Below are positions 8,587 to 15,843 of a stretch of DNA of 39,933 nucleotides, piece after piece. Origin of the DNA: Candidatus Aminicenantota bacterium (GTDB taxonomy: Bacteria; Acidobacteriota; Aminicenantia; Aminicenantales; Aminicenantaceae). Numbering within the stretch: the first letter of the stretch is position 1; each line of letters starts with the position of its first letter. Location of the stretch: assembly GCA_020344415.1 (NCBI GenBank), contig CP070825.1, positions 3,706,542-3,746,474 of the forward strand, written 5' to 3'. The notes below the pieces were generated by a model. That model was not told the DNA's origin and did not search any database. It worked only from the letters and a program-made list of their open reading frames with translations. The position numbers and the translations under genes were made by a program.

Positions 8587-8872
8587 TCCCGAAGACGTAT
8601 CCATAACACTCCTATGATTTTTTATGAACGGAAAATTATGCCCCGGATAGAATAACTGTGACCAAACTATGACCAAAATTTGTCAGAAATAACGAGAAGG
8701 CAATGAGCTGGATAACCATCTCTTTACAGAGGTGACCTCTTATTTTCTTCGCTTTCTCTTCTTTTTGTGCTTTTTACACACGGTAGAAGTCACAGGTCAA
8801 ATATTCGATCGGCCACTACTCTGCCTTACAATTCAAGAAAACTTTTTTACGAGGCGCATTTCCAAAATCATT

Positions 8873-9376
8873 TTAATCCTGTTTTTTGGGGTAGTCCTTT
8901 TTATCCCAGTCAATCGGACCCTTTTCAAAGCTAATTAAAAGCCTCTTTAAGATAATATCCCAAGCAGCAGAAAAATAGTCAAAGGCCCTATCCCATTCCT
9001 CTCCATCTCCCCATCCAGAATGACACAAAAATACTTTTGTTTTTTCCTCCGCCATTTTTTTAAACTTCAATACAACCGAGGTTCTCTGTTTTCGAACATG
9101 AGGCATATAGGCTGGTGCGTCCCATGTGAAAGAAAACATTTTATATGGTTCAACTGTCAGGATTCTATTTCCCTCAGCACCGCGCTTGCCTGGCTCAGCA
9201 TCTGGGCTAAAAAATATTTCATATGTTCCGAACACTTTTAAATCAACATTGCAGTCTGGAGCAAAAAATGACTGTATTCCTTCCTTTGTTGTCCAGGCAC
9301 TCCACGCTTCATCAATACTAGCCGCTATTTCAATTTCCCTAATGATTGATCGGTTAATTTTGATATCTTCAGACAT
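8873..9376 (-). CDS. AHSA1/SRPBCC-family protein
   Basis: This 167-residue cytoplasmic protein is of the START-like SRPBCC fold, AHSA1 subgroup (Activator of Hsp90 ATPase homologue). Seen: IEIAASIDEAWSAWTTKEGIQSFFAP at the N-terminus, GTYEIFFSPDAEPG, ILTVEPYKMFSFTWDAP, a TSVVLKF strand, LCHSGWGDGEEWDRAFDYF and a C-terminal helix WDIILKRL. This is the standard order for the family. I choose the ATG at 9376 because GGAGG sits 8 nt upstream; the ATG at 9394 lies above that site. Bacterial AHSA1 proteins bind hydrophobic ligands or act as unexplored accessory proteins. It is the last gene of the cluster led by the EamA transporter. Confidence 0.85.
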   Translation of the reverse strand: MSEDIKINRSIIREIEIAASIDEAWSAWTTKEGIQSFFAPDCNVDLKVFGTYEIFFSPDAEPGKRGAEGNRILTVEPYKMFSFTWDAPAYMPHVRKQRTSVVLKFKKMAEEKTKVFLCHSGWGDGEEWDRAFDYFSAAWDIILKRLLISFEKGPIDWDKKDYPKKQD

Positions 9377-9451
9377 ATTACTATCCTCCGGCATCTTTTG
9401 CGAATAATCCAGGTTAATTGCTGGAAACGTAACTTAATTTTTCTTTTAATA

Positions 9452-9748
9452 TTAAGCACACTTTTCTACATTTTGGCTACCTAATTCTTCAATCTTGAAT
9501 ATGACCTTGGCTAGAGGATCAGGGCACTGCCACTCTTCAAGTAGATTTAAAATCCCCTCATCTTCCTTCGACTGAATGATCGCAGCAGTGATCGGTTGTA
9601 ATATGCTTCCTAAAGCAAAGATACAAACATTTTGACCAGAGGGAATTTCCAACTTAGCGTTCTTGATAAAAAAAGTTGTCCCGACTTTAGAACGGCTACA
9701 TTGGCCTTCCACCTTCACTATGGTAACTTTTAAATCTTTAAACTTCAT
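9452..9748 (-). CDS. TIGR04076-family protein
   Basis: This 98-residue protein resembles the TIGR04076 family of small uncharacterised proteins: a KVTIVKVEGQCSRSKVGTTF start, an FFIKNAKLEIPSGQNVCIFAL core, and PDPLAKVIFKIEEL near the end, where the family has a strand ending in VIFKIERL. Cysteines in GQCS, NVCIF, WQCPDP and EKC may bind a metal. AAAAGGAG precedes the ATG by 7-8 nt. It lies 33 bp after the monooxygenase gene and 75 bp before the AHSA1 gene, so it is probably in the same transcript. Function unknown. Confidence 0.65.
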   Translation of the reverse strand: MKFKDLKVTIVKVEGQCSRSKVGTTFFIKNAKLEIPSGQNVCIFALGSILQPITAAIIQSKEDEGILNLLEEWQCPDPLAKVIFKIEELGSQNVEKCA

Positions 9749-9781
9749 ATCCTAACTCCTTTTATTTTCAAACATATTAAT

Positions 9782-10156
9782 CTAATATCTTATTCCCTTC
9801 ATATATATAATTGGACTGGAAATACTTCCTTCATTATAAAAGTATTGGCTATTTGAAGCCAAGAGCACTTCGAAATGATCGACCAGTGGCTCGAGCTCGA
9901 GCAGGTATTTCCTATCATCCGGAAAATAAACAGCTTTTTCCATGTCCGGACCAGAGAACTTTTTTATCGCATCGCTCGAGTCCCATAACGTTATCAGCAG
10001 GAATTCTGTCACACCTTTCTCTATCCGCCTTAGTACATACGCACCCCTATTCCCCTTTGTAGATCTGTACCCTTTGATTCCTGTCTTTTTTATGTATTCA
10101 AAGTACTCATCCCCCAGCTGGTCAAGTGTTCTACCATGCCAAATTCTTGCAATCAT
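9782..10156 (-). CDS. ABM-type dimeric alpha-beta barrel protein
   Basis: This 124-residue protein looks like the antibiotic biosynthesis monooxygenase (ABM) fold: a start of MIARIWHGRT, then a helix DEYFEYIKKTGIKGY, then strands GAYVLRRIEKGVTEFLLITLW, then DSSDAIKKFSG and a final strand DHFEVLL. Enzymes of this fold oxidise or degrade small aromatic or haem-like substrates; other members are not enzymes. AAGGAGG lies 4 nt before the ATG, and the ATG overlaps the stop codon of the upstream transporter gene (ATGA), so the two are co-translated. The pairing suggests that the transporter substrate and this protein belong to one pathway. Confidence 0.8.
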   Translation of the reverse strand: MIARIWHGRTLDQLGDEYFEYIKKTGIKGYRSTKGNRGAYVLRRIEKGVTEFLLITLWDSSDAIKKFSGPDMEKAVYFPDDRKYLLELEPLVDHFEVLLASNSQYFYNEGSISSPIIYMKGIRY

Positions 10157-11145
10157 ATTGCCTCCTTATGTTGAGCGCTTTCGCCCTTTAAAAATGCTCG
10201 TTTACGAGTTTCTTTCGTCGAATCACTTTTTTCAGCTGAAGAAAAATATGTTGAATTCTGAGTAACGATGGCTGCAACACCTATCACCATCAAAAGCATA
10301 GCCGTAATGATTCTCGGGCTGAGAGATTCGCCTCCGGCGAACCAACCCAGGAATATGGCTATTACTGGATTCACGTATGCATAGGTGGAAACCCTTACTG
10401 GAGAAGTTTTCCGCAACAGCCAGAAATAAGCTGAAAAAGCAATGATCGAACCGAACGCGGCCAGATAAAGCAGGGATGCTAGAGAACGAAACGAAACAGA
10501 GGTGAGATCCATTCTCTCCCGGCTTAGGAGGCTTAAAAGAAGAAGACCTCCTCCACCACAGAGAAGGCTCATCCCTGACGCCAGCATAGAACTTTTTGGA
10601 AGGTTTGCACTTTTCGAATAGACCGATCCGGCAGACCAAGATAAGGTTCCGAACAGCAGAACCACCGCGCCTACTGGATTGACAGGCGACCCGCTCAAAA
10701 GCTCTGATGGTTTTACCATAAGATACACTCCACCCAATCCTGCGACGATTCCAATAGCCACACGGACATTCATCGTGCTATGGGGATTCTGGAAGGCCTG
10801 TAAGAGAATCATCCAAAGTGGAGCGGTGGCCACGCTGAGCGCCGCCACTCCCGAGGGAACGACTTGTCCGCTCCACGCCAGACTTCCGTGTCCTGCAAAA
10901 AAAAGTAACATCCCAACACTGGCTGCTATCAACCATTGTGTCAAATGCGGACACTTCTCACCTCGCAATCGAGCCCAAACGTAGAGAATACTACCTGCTA
11001 ATAGCATACGGCATCCCATCATCAAGAAAGGGGGTATGGTCTCTATCGCAAAGCGTATGGCAAGATAGGTAGAGCCCCAGATAAAGTATATAGCTCCAAA
11101 AGCAAGGATCATCTTAATTTTCAATTGCGACCTACATGCATCCAT
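10153..11145 (-). CDS. EamA-family (DMT) transporter
   Basis: This inner-membrane permease of about 330 residues has ten predicted membrane segments and two EamA repeats. The opening AIYFIWGSTYLAIRFAIETIPPFLMMGCR is the family signature, repeated weakly after residue 150 as FGTLSWSAGSVYS; the PVIAIFLGWFAGGESLS segment is also typical. EamA proteins export amino acids, metabolites or drugs. The start is uncertain: ATG at 11145 gives a family-like N-terminus, ATG at 11112 is also possible, and a TTG at 11208 has no ribosome site. None has a strong ribosome site. A TAACCA-N16-TGGTTA repeat and strong promoter lie upstream, shared with the CGNR regulator gene, so that regulator probably controls it. 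Confidence 0.88.
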   Translation of the reverse strand: MDACRSQLKIKMILAFGAIYFIWGSTYLAIRFAIETIPPFLMMGCRMLLAGSILYVWARLRGEKCPHLTQWLIAASVGMLLFFAGHGSLAWSGQVVPSGVAALSVATAPLWMILLQAFQNPHSTMNVRVAIGIVAGLGGVYLMVKPSELLSGSPVNPVGAVVLLFGTLSWSAGSVYSKSANLPKSSMLASGMSLLCGGGGLLLLSLLSRERMDLTSVSFRSLASLLYLAAFGSIIAFSAYFWLLRKTSPVRVSTYAYVNPVIAIFLGWFAGGESLSPRIITAMLLMVIGVAAIVTQNSTYFSSAEKSDSTKETRKRAFLKGESAQHKEAI

Positions 11146-11211
11146 TCCAACCAGGTTTCTGAAATTGTAAAAACGAAACTCCAGCGATTTTAAAGTCGAA
11201 GCAAACAATTA

Positions 11212-11239
11212 TAACCAGCATTATTATTTTCACTGGTTA
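11212..11239. promoter_or_regulatory. TAACCA-N16-TGGTTA operator of the EamA cluster
   Basis: TAACCA (11212-11217) and TGGTTA (11234-11239) form a perfect inverted repeat; one more base pair (G/C) extends it to TAACCAG/CTGGTTA. It lies next to the -10 and covers the expected transcription start. The same half-sites with the same 28-bp outer span recur at 12083-12110 on the promoter of the CGNR gene. Confidence 0.6.
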
Positions 11240-11240
11240 G

Positions 11241-11269
11241 ATTCTACAAAAAATATGCTAACTTGTCAA
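11241..11269 (-). promoter_or_regulatory. Strong promoter of the EamA-ABM-TIGR04076-AHSA1 cluster
   Basis: On the minus strand -35 TTGACA (11264-11269, perfect), a 17-nt spacer and -10 TAGAAT (11241-11246, 5 of 6). Transcription should begin near 11234, inside the operator repeat. Confidence 0.65.
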
Positions 11270-11384
11270 GTAGTTTTTGGTGGTTATATTGAGAGGCAGA
11301 GAGAAGAGAAAAACTCCTCCATGTAGGCTTTTAAGAATCTTATCGAGAATTAATGAGTGGCAGAGTTGTGCCCGCCTTGTTAGA

Positions 11385-12011
11385 TCATTTCTTTTTTGTT
11401 TTTTTGTAAAAACGTCTCGCCTTGGCTCGGTTGCCACAATCTTTCATATCGCACCATCGCCTGCTTCTGTTTCGACTCGCATCCAAGAAGAGCCAGCCAC
11501 AGCCCCGGTCATCGGCACACATTCTTACCCTCTTCAATTCGTCAGAAGTCAACAAATCAGCCGCTGATCGAACAATTTGGTTCAGCATCCAATCCAACTC
11601 ACCTTTATTCTTTTTTATGTCCCAGATAAAACCAGTCTCTACGGGAATTAATTGAGAGCTTGCCATTGTTTTGGATAGATTCTGGTTTATTAGAACGAGG
11701 TCTTCTTTCTTGAGGGGAGAATGCGCTGCCACAGAAGAAAAGATGCGATAAATAGCCTCGCGTAACCTTACTGCACGCCTGAGTACTTTTTCTGACTCAG
11801 ACGGTTTTTTTGTTGCCATGCGGATTAATTTCCGAGCATCGTCCTCTGAGAGAATTCTCGCTTGAAGGCTCCATTTCACCAGGTCATTGTAAGTATTGAG
11901 ATTTTCTCGAGGATTATCACTCGCATGCATGCCAACCGTGTTTGAAAAATCCAGACAGAGTTTTCTACCTATGAAATCGGAATCGCCAGCATACACCTTT
12001 TCTTTAATCAT
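11385..12011 (-). CDS. CGNR zinc-finger (ABATE-domain) transcription regulator
   Basis: This 208-residue protein has the ABATE N-terminal domain (GRKLCLDFSNTV at 15-26, then a helical middle) and a C-terminal CGNR zinc finger. Visible there: Cys165, Cys171, Cys187 and Cys192, with CADDRGCGWLFLDASRNRSRRW followed by CDMKDCGNRAKARRFY. The finger and the basic tail are the predicted DNA-binding part. Family members are thought to be stress-linked regulators, with few characterised. GGAG lies 7 nt before the ATG. Its own promoter carries TAACCA-N16-TGGTTA, and the same repeat lies on the promoter of the downstream EamA cluster, so autoregulation plus control of that cluster is inferred. Confidence 0.93.
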   Translation of the reverse strand: MIKEKVYAGDSDFIGRKLCLDFSNTVGMHASDNPRENLNTYNDLVKWSLQARILSEDDARKLIRMATKKPSESEKVLRRAVRLREAIYRIFSSVAAHSPLKKEDLVLINQNLSKTMASSQLIPVETGFIWDIKKNKGELDWMLNQIVRSAADLLTSDELKRVRMCADDRGCGWLFLDASRNRSRRWCDMKDCGNRAKARRFYKKTKKK

Positions 12012-12082
12012 CTGATTTCTCCAGAAAAGATATAACCGATTTTAACTTTTTGAAGACCTATAATAATAAATGCGATGCACAA

Positions 12083-12110
12083 TAACCACTTTTAATATAA
12101 TAGATGGTTA
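12083..12110. promoter_or_regulatory. TAACCA-N16-TGGTTA operator of the CGNR gene
   Basis: TAACCA (12083-12088) and TGGTTA (12105-12110) form a perfect inverted repeat; an extra A/T pair extends it to ATAACCA/TGGTTAT. The -10 element (12094-12099) lies inside it, so a bound protein would block RNA polymerase. Spacing is identical to the repeat at 11212-11239. Confidence 0.6.
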
Positions 12111-12122
12111 TAGCGCTGTCAA
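12094..12122 (-). promoter_or_regulatory. Promoter of the CGNR regulator gene
   Basis: On the minus strand -35 TTGACA (12117-12122, perfect), a 17-nt spacer and -10 TATATT (12094-12099, 5 of 6). It starts directly after the stop codon of the msrP remnant. Confidence 0.65.
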
Positions 12123-12359
12123 CTATAGGAAGGCATTTGGCAATAAATATTGTTCATCTCCTGATCTTATTTCTGGAACTGTGTATTCTCCCCGCTTTAA
12201 TACTTTGAGCGTCTCTTGTGATTCTCGGTGTAAAGAAGGGCTGAACAATCCAGAAGAGATAAGTGCTGTCCAGGCGGCGATAAACTTCCGGCGCTTCATG
12301 TATAGGTTTTTATCCGTAATCTCCGATGACCTTATATCAGTTGCTTTTTTCAGCACCAC
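12123..12359 (-). pseudogene. msrP: Remnant of msrP (periplasmic methionine sulfoxide reductase), N-terminal 78 codons
   Basis: The frame begins with GTG at 12359, preceded by AGGAGG. It encodes VLKKATDIRSSEITDKNLY followed by MKRRKFIAAWTALISSGLF. This is the family's conserved start: an (S/T)DIRxSEITxxxLY segment before a twin-arginine signal with RRxF. Intact MsrP is about 300 residues with a molybdopterin domain beginning at a YNNFYEF motif. Here a TAG stops translation after about 78 residues, and the CGNR gene promoter begins at once, so the catalytic domain and the msrQ partner are gone. A short functional secreted peptide cannot be excluded, since the ribosome site is intact. The rest of 12360-12539 holds only the promoter of the next gene. 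Confidence 0.55.
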
Positions 12360-12461
12360 GTCACCCTCCTCTTTATCTCGTTCTTATTCAGATTTTATAT
12401 CAAAGCAATAAATCAAGGTCAAAATCAGGGCAACCTGGATTCGAGCAGCCCTTGTCTATTA

Positions 12462-12490
12462 TTGATTCTTGTTAATACCTATTATATAGT
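12462..12490 (+). promoter_or_regulatory. Promoter of the Fpg/Nei-like gene
   Basis: TTGATT (12462-12467), a 17-nt spacer and TATAGT (12485-12490, 5 of 6). The start codon lies 49 nt after the -10, with AAAGGAGAG just upstream of it. Confidence 0.5.
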
Positions 12491-12539
12491 CTTCGTCAGA
12501 AGAAGCTTGTGAATACAACTTAAACAAAGGAGAGACCTC

Positions 12540-13370
12540 ATGATTGAACTGCCTGAAGCCGTTACTCTTGCAAGACAGTTAAACGAAACAATAAAAGGCA
12601 AGCGGATTGTGGAAGGCAGTGCCGGAGAAAGCACGCATAAATGGGTGTTCTATAAACCATGCCGGGAAAAGTTAGCAAAATTGTTGCCCGGAAAAAAAGT
12701 GGGAGACGTCACTTCCGCAGGACGCAGCATCCATATTGGACTGGAGCCAAACGAGATGCTAGTCATCGATGAATTCGGCGGGAAAGTCCTGTATCACGAT
12801 CCAGGCGCCGGGCTTCCCAAAAAATATCACCTGTTTCTTAAATTCGAAGATAACTCCTTCTTTACCGTGGCCATCCAAGGATGGGGTTTCATATCTACCC
12901 TGACGGAATGGAAACAGAGCAAGTGGGTCATCCTCCGTTCTAACGCCATTTCTCCTTTTGGCGTAGAGTTTACATCTGAACGCTTCATCGACCTCGTTGA
13001 GCGTTATGAAGATAAAGAAAAAGACAGTATCAAAACATTCTTCACTAACGGGAGGAGTGTGGCTGGGATAGGAAACAGCTATCTACAGGACATCCTGTTC
13101 TGTGGAAAAGTCCACCCAAAAAGAAAGGTTACGGACATTACGACCAGTGAAAAAAAGGCTCTCTATCGTGCGGTCAAGGATACCATCGAACAGGCGATTC
13201 AGCAAAACGGAAGGACCTCTGAGCGAGACATCTTTGATAAGCCCGGCAACTATAGCCCTATCATGGACAGGTATACAGTAGGTAAACCCTGCCCGAATTG
13301 CGGAACTGGGATCCAGAAGATCGGTTATCTTGGCGGTTCATGTTATATTTGTTCAGCGTGTCAGAAGTAA
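12540..13370 (+). CDS. Fpg/Nei-family DNA glycosylase-like protein lacking the catalytic proline
   Basis: This 276-residue protein has the Fpg/Nei architecture: N-terminal beta-sandwich (1-125), helix-two-turn-helix GIGNSYLQDILFCGKVHPKR (176-195) and a C-terminal zinc finger with Cys251, Cys254, Cys271 and Cys274. Canonical members start Met-Pro-Glu-Leu-Pro-Glu and, after Met removal, use the N-terminal proline as nucleophile. Here the start reads Met-Ile-Glu-Leu-Pro-Glu, so the proline is replaced by isoleucine, while Glu3 remains. The usual beta-hairpin lysine after a GR motif is also not visible (GRSIHIGL). The ATG is fixed by AAAGGAGAG. It is therefore either a variant subfamily with other chemistry or a lesion-binding protein. 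I recall similar MIELPEA starts in other genomes annotated as endonuclease VIII, but their activity is not known to me. Confidence 0.88.
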   Translation: MIELPEAVTLARQLNETIKGKRIVEGSAGESTHKWVFYKPCREKLAKLLPGKKVGDVTSAGRSIHIGLEPNEMLVIDEFGGKVLYHDPGAGLPKKYHLFLKFEDNSFFTVAIQGWGFISTLTEWKQSKWVILRSNAISPFGVEFTSERFIDLVERYEDKEKDSIKTFFTNGRSVAGIGNSYLQDILFCGKVHPKRKVTDITTSEKKALYRAVKDTIEQAIQQNGRTSERDIFDKPGNYSPIMDRYTVGKPCPNCGTGIQKIGYLGGSCYICSACQK

Positions 13371-13544
13371 TCGTAGAAATATCCTCTTTTGAAAAATGGG
13401 ATGTCTATACTAGAAAACAGCTACGTCAGATAATCGTCAGCTCTCTCGGAGAGCAAAGAAAAAATTTCGTGTTCAGAAAAGATGGCAGAAATGGTTGGCT
13501 TGATCTTAGGCCGTGGGACTTTTCCTTGTCAGTCTATCCTATAG

Positions 13545-13614
13545 TTCTCCTTCTCCTTTTTTCTCTCTTTCTTTTCTCTTTCTTCCTTTCTCTTCTCTTT
13601 CTTTCCTTTCTTTC
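13545..13614. repeat. 70-nt pure pyrimidine tract
   Basis: Every base on the plus strand from 13545 to 13614 is C or T (CTTT/CTCT-like, not a strict repeat). Such mirror-like tracts can form triplex DNA or mark a slippage-prone spot. It lies in the 443-bp gap 13371-13813 between the Fpg-like gene and the convergent RRM gene; I see no other element in that gap. Confidence 0.9.
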
Positions 13615-13813
13615 ATATTTCTTCATTCAACATTCCCTTCAAGAATTTAGGAGGGGACAAATAATGAATTTCTAAGGCAGAATTCTCCCTTCTTTTTACT
13701 AAAATGAGTAGCGTCTTTAAAGAGTAGTAAAGATAGACTCTTAAGCCAAGAAATCCTCAAATAAGCTTTGAAGCAGAATTCGACTATGATTATGAATACC
13801 TGGTTTCCGCTTA

Positions 13814-14131
13814 TTAGAAGCGTCTTTTATCCCCGAATCCACCACCACCGCGGCCGAAACCTCCTCCTCTGCCTCCTCGGCGGGCATCCCGCCGAGGACG
13901 GGCCTCGTTCACCCTAAGAGTACGGCCTTTTAATTCTTTGCCATCAAGGTCGGAGATTGCGGACTGGGCTTCAGGATTGTTGGGCATCTCAACAAATCCG
14001 AATCCCCTCGAATCGCCAGTGAATCTATCAGTGATGATTTTGACAGATGTGACTTCCCCGAAGGCTTCGAAAGCCTGTCGCAAATCTTCTTCGTTGGCCT
14101 CTCGTGGTAAATTACCTACATAAATGTTCAT
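13814..14131 (-). CDS. RRM-domain RNA-binding protein (glycine-rich tail)
   Basis: This 105-residue protein is a bacterial RNA-recognition-motif protein. RNP2 is IYVGNL (3-8) and RNP1 is RGFGFVEM (42-49), spaced as in the family, within a beta-alpha-beta-beta-alpha-beta fold of about 80 residues. The tail (about 82-105) is arginine- and glycine-rich (RRGGRGGGFGRGG), adding non-specific RNA affinity. Cyanobacterial and other bacterial Rbp proteins of this size bind mRNA and often respond to cold. GAAGGA lies about 8 nt before the ATG. A promoter about 134 nt upstream implies a long 5' untranslated region, which would suit post-transcriptional control. Confidence 0.95.
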   Translation of the reverse strand: MNIYVGNLPREANEEDLRQAFEAFGEVTSVKIITDRFTGDSRGFGFVEMPNNPEAQSAISDLDGKELKGRTLRVNEARPRRDARRGGRGGGFGRGGGGFGDKRRF

Positions 14132-14264
14132 TCTGATTTCCTTCTAATACTTAGATTTTCGTGAGGACCTTATTTATTTTTACCTCTTAAAATTTTCTCT
14201 AATTCTTCTATAATCCCTGTCTAACCTAATGATTGGGCAGCTTTTTTCAATTTTAGCATGGCTA

Positions 14265-14293
14265 ATGGTATCATAAGAAATATGCTGCGTCAA
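14265..14293 (-). promoter_or_regulatory. Promoter of the RRM gene with a long leader
   Basis: On the minus strand -35 TTGACG (14288-14293), a 17-nt spacer and -10 TACCAT (14265-14270, 4 of 6). The leader to the ATG at 14131 would be about 125 nt. Confidence 0.4.
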
Positions 14294-14317
14294 TGAAAAT
14301 AGGATAACTAAGGAGCC

Positions 14318-15697
14318 TTAGTACAAACGAGCACGCTTCAACATTTGGATGATTCCCGGTTTTTTCATCAGGGCCTCAATTTCTTCCACCGTCCGGGGGA
14401 TGCCAGCAGTCAGGTTCTCGCAGCCATCCTCGGTGATCAGGATTGTATCTTCCACCCGTACTCCCAAGTTCTCGGCTGGAAATACGCACAAGGGCTCATT
14501 TGCGAAGACCATACCGGGTTTGAGTACAGTGGGTCCCCCTCCTACATCATGCACAGCCAAACCGACGTAGTGACCGAACCCCCCTCTCATTCGTTTGAAA
14601 TAATTCTTTGTGAGATCGTACCCTTGTTCCTCCAGGATCTCTTGCACTTTCTGTCGGCATTGTTTCAGTGTCAGACCGGGCTTATACACCTGTAGGCACG
14701 CCTCGTGTACGGCATTGCATGCTTCGTAGACCTCCTTCTGCCGGGGTGTGAACTTGCCGTTTACTGGATAGGATATTGTGATGTCGATATCGTAATACCC
14801 GAAATCCGGCCCAACATCGATGACCAGAAAATCCCCGTCCTGCAGAAGTCGATCATGTTTGTAATAATGCAAATAAGGATGATTTTCCCCTGAGCAGATG
14901 ATTGCGTAATAGGCCAGGTTTTGGGCGCCCTCCTTCTTGACCAGGTATTCATAAAGTGCTGCCAGTTCATATTCGTGCATCCCCGAACGGGTAGTCTTCA
15001 TCATTTCAATGTGGGCTTTGACTGCGATCCGAGCGGCTTTCCTCAGGATTTCGATTTCAGCGGGAGATTTGATTATGCGTAATTCCCAGATCTTCTGCGA
15101 ACAATCCCGAACTTCCACCTGGGGAAACCGCTCCCGCAGGAGCTTGACGAACTGCTGCTCCCTGGTTAGACGGCCGTCCCACCCATCAAATACCATATTG
15201 CGCTGGATTATACGCAGCTTTTCCTGGCTGCACTCCCGCATGAGTTCCTCAGGCTTGAACGAAGTGTAAAAAATCTGCGACATTTCTCCCAACCGGCTCA
15301 AATAGGTAGATATATACTCACGGGGATAGACTCTTTCGATTCCAGTCACTTGCTTCGGCTTCCGGACATAGTCCAAGCTGATGCCTTCGTTACGCGCCCC
15401 TCTCTCTGTGATGGTGGAGAAAAGGACACTTTCGCGGCGTATGCCGTCGATGACCAATATAGCATCTGGGATCTCTACACCTGTGAAGTACACGAAATCA
15501 TTGTTCTGATAGTATTCGTAGTAAGACACCAGCGATTTGGCTCCAAGGATAATCGCCACCCCGTCGGGTATCTTTTCCATCAGGCGTGCTCGTCGGGCAG
15601 CATACTCCTCTTTGGTGAACATGCTAGCAGATAATGACGAGCAGACCAGCAAAATCCCAAGAACAACTAAAGACCCTATCCGAAAACGCTTTGTCAT
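14318..15697 (-). CDS. Exported Xaa-Pro aminopeptidase (M24, aminopeptidase P type)
   Basis: This 459-residue protein starts at the ATG at 15697, with AGAAGGAGGT immediately upstream; codons before it, back to 15745, lie above that site. A signal peptide (IGSLVVLGILLVCSSLSA, 7-24) places it in the periplasm or outside. The N-terminal aminopeptidase-P domain covers about 25-200, and the pita-bread catalytic domain about 205-450. All five di-metal ligands are visible: Asp294 (VIDVGPD), Asp305 (YDIDIT), His376 (GHYVGL), Glu401 (ANEP) and Glu416 (RVEDT). It removes N-terminal residues before proline. An exported form fits a peptide-scavenging lifestyle. Confidence 0.93.
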   Translation of the reverse strand: MTKRFRIGSLVVLGILLVCSSLSASMFTKEEYAARRARLMEKIPDGVAIILGAKSLVSYYEYYQNNDFVYFTGVEIPDAILVIDGIRRESVLFSTITERGARNEGISLDYVRKPKQVTGIERVYPREYISTYLSRLGEMSQIFYTSFKPEELMRECSQEKLRIIQRNMVFDGWDGRLTREQQFVKLLRERFPQVEVRDCSQKIWELRIIKSPAEIEILRKAARIAVKAHIEMMKTTRSGMHEYELAALYEYLVKKEGAQNLAYYAIICSGENHPYLHYYKHDRLLQDGDFLVIDVGPDFGYYDIDITISYPVNGKFTPRQKEVYEACNAVHEACLQVYKPGLTLKQCRQKVQEILEEQGYDLTKNYFKRMRGGFGHYVGLAVHDVGGGPTVLKPGMVFANEPLCVFPAENLGVRVEDTILITEDGCENLTAGIPRTVEEIEALMKKPGIIQMLKRARLY

Positions 15698-15813
15698 GAC
15701 AACCTCCTTCTGGTCTTTCTTCATATTATGGTAAAAGGAAAACAAGCAAACTCCATAACTCTTAAGGATTTCCTTGGTTTCCGCCTAGTGATATGCGTTA
15801 TACCTGGATAAAC

Positions 15814-15834
15814 ATATCATACTAAAAATGATAT
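15814..15834 (-). terminator. AT-rich stem-loop after the 16869 gene
   Basis: ATATCAT (15814-15820) pairs with ATGATAT (15828-15834) around a 7-nt loop, ten bases past the minus-strand stop codon at 15844. There is no clear U-run after it, so its role as terminator is uncertain. Confidence 0.3.
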
Positions 15835-15843
15835 AGATATAAA

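Noticed and set aside
8732..8938. Hydrophobic open frame on the plus strand
   Set aside because: It overlaps the 3' end of the AHSA1 gene on the opposite strand and lacks a ribosome site.
13298..13675. Open frame overlapping the end of the Fpg-like gene and running through the pyrimidine tract
   Set aside because: It starts inside another gene, has no ribosome site, and its C-terminal half is only the translated pyrimidine run (Leu/Phe/Ser).
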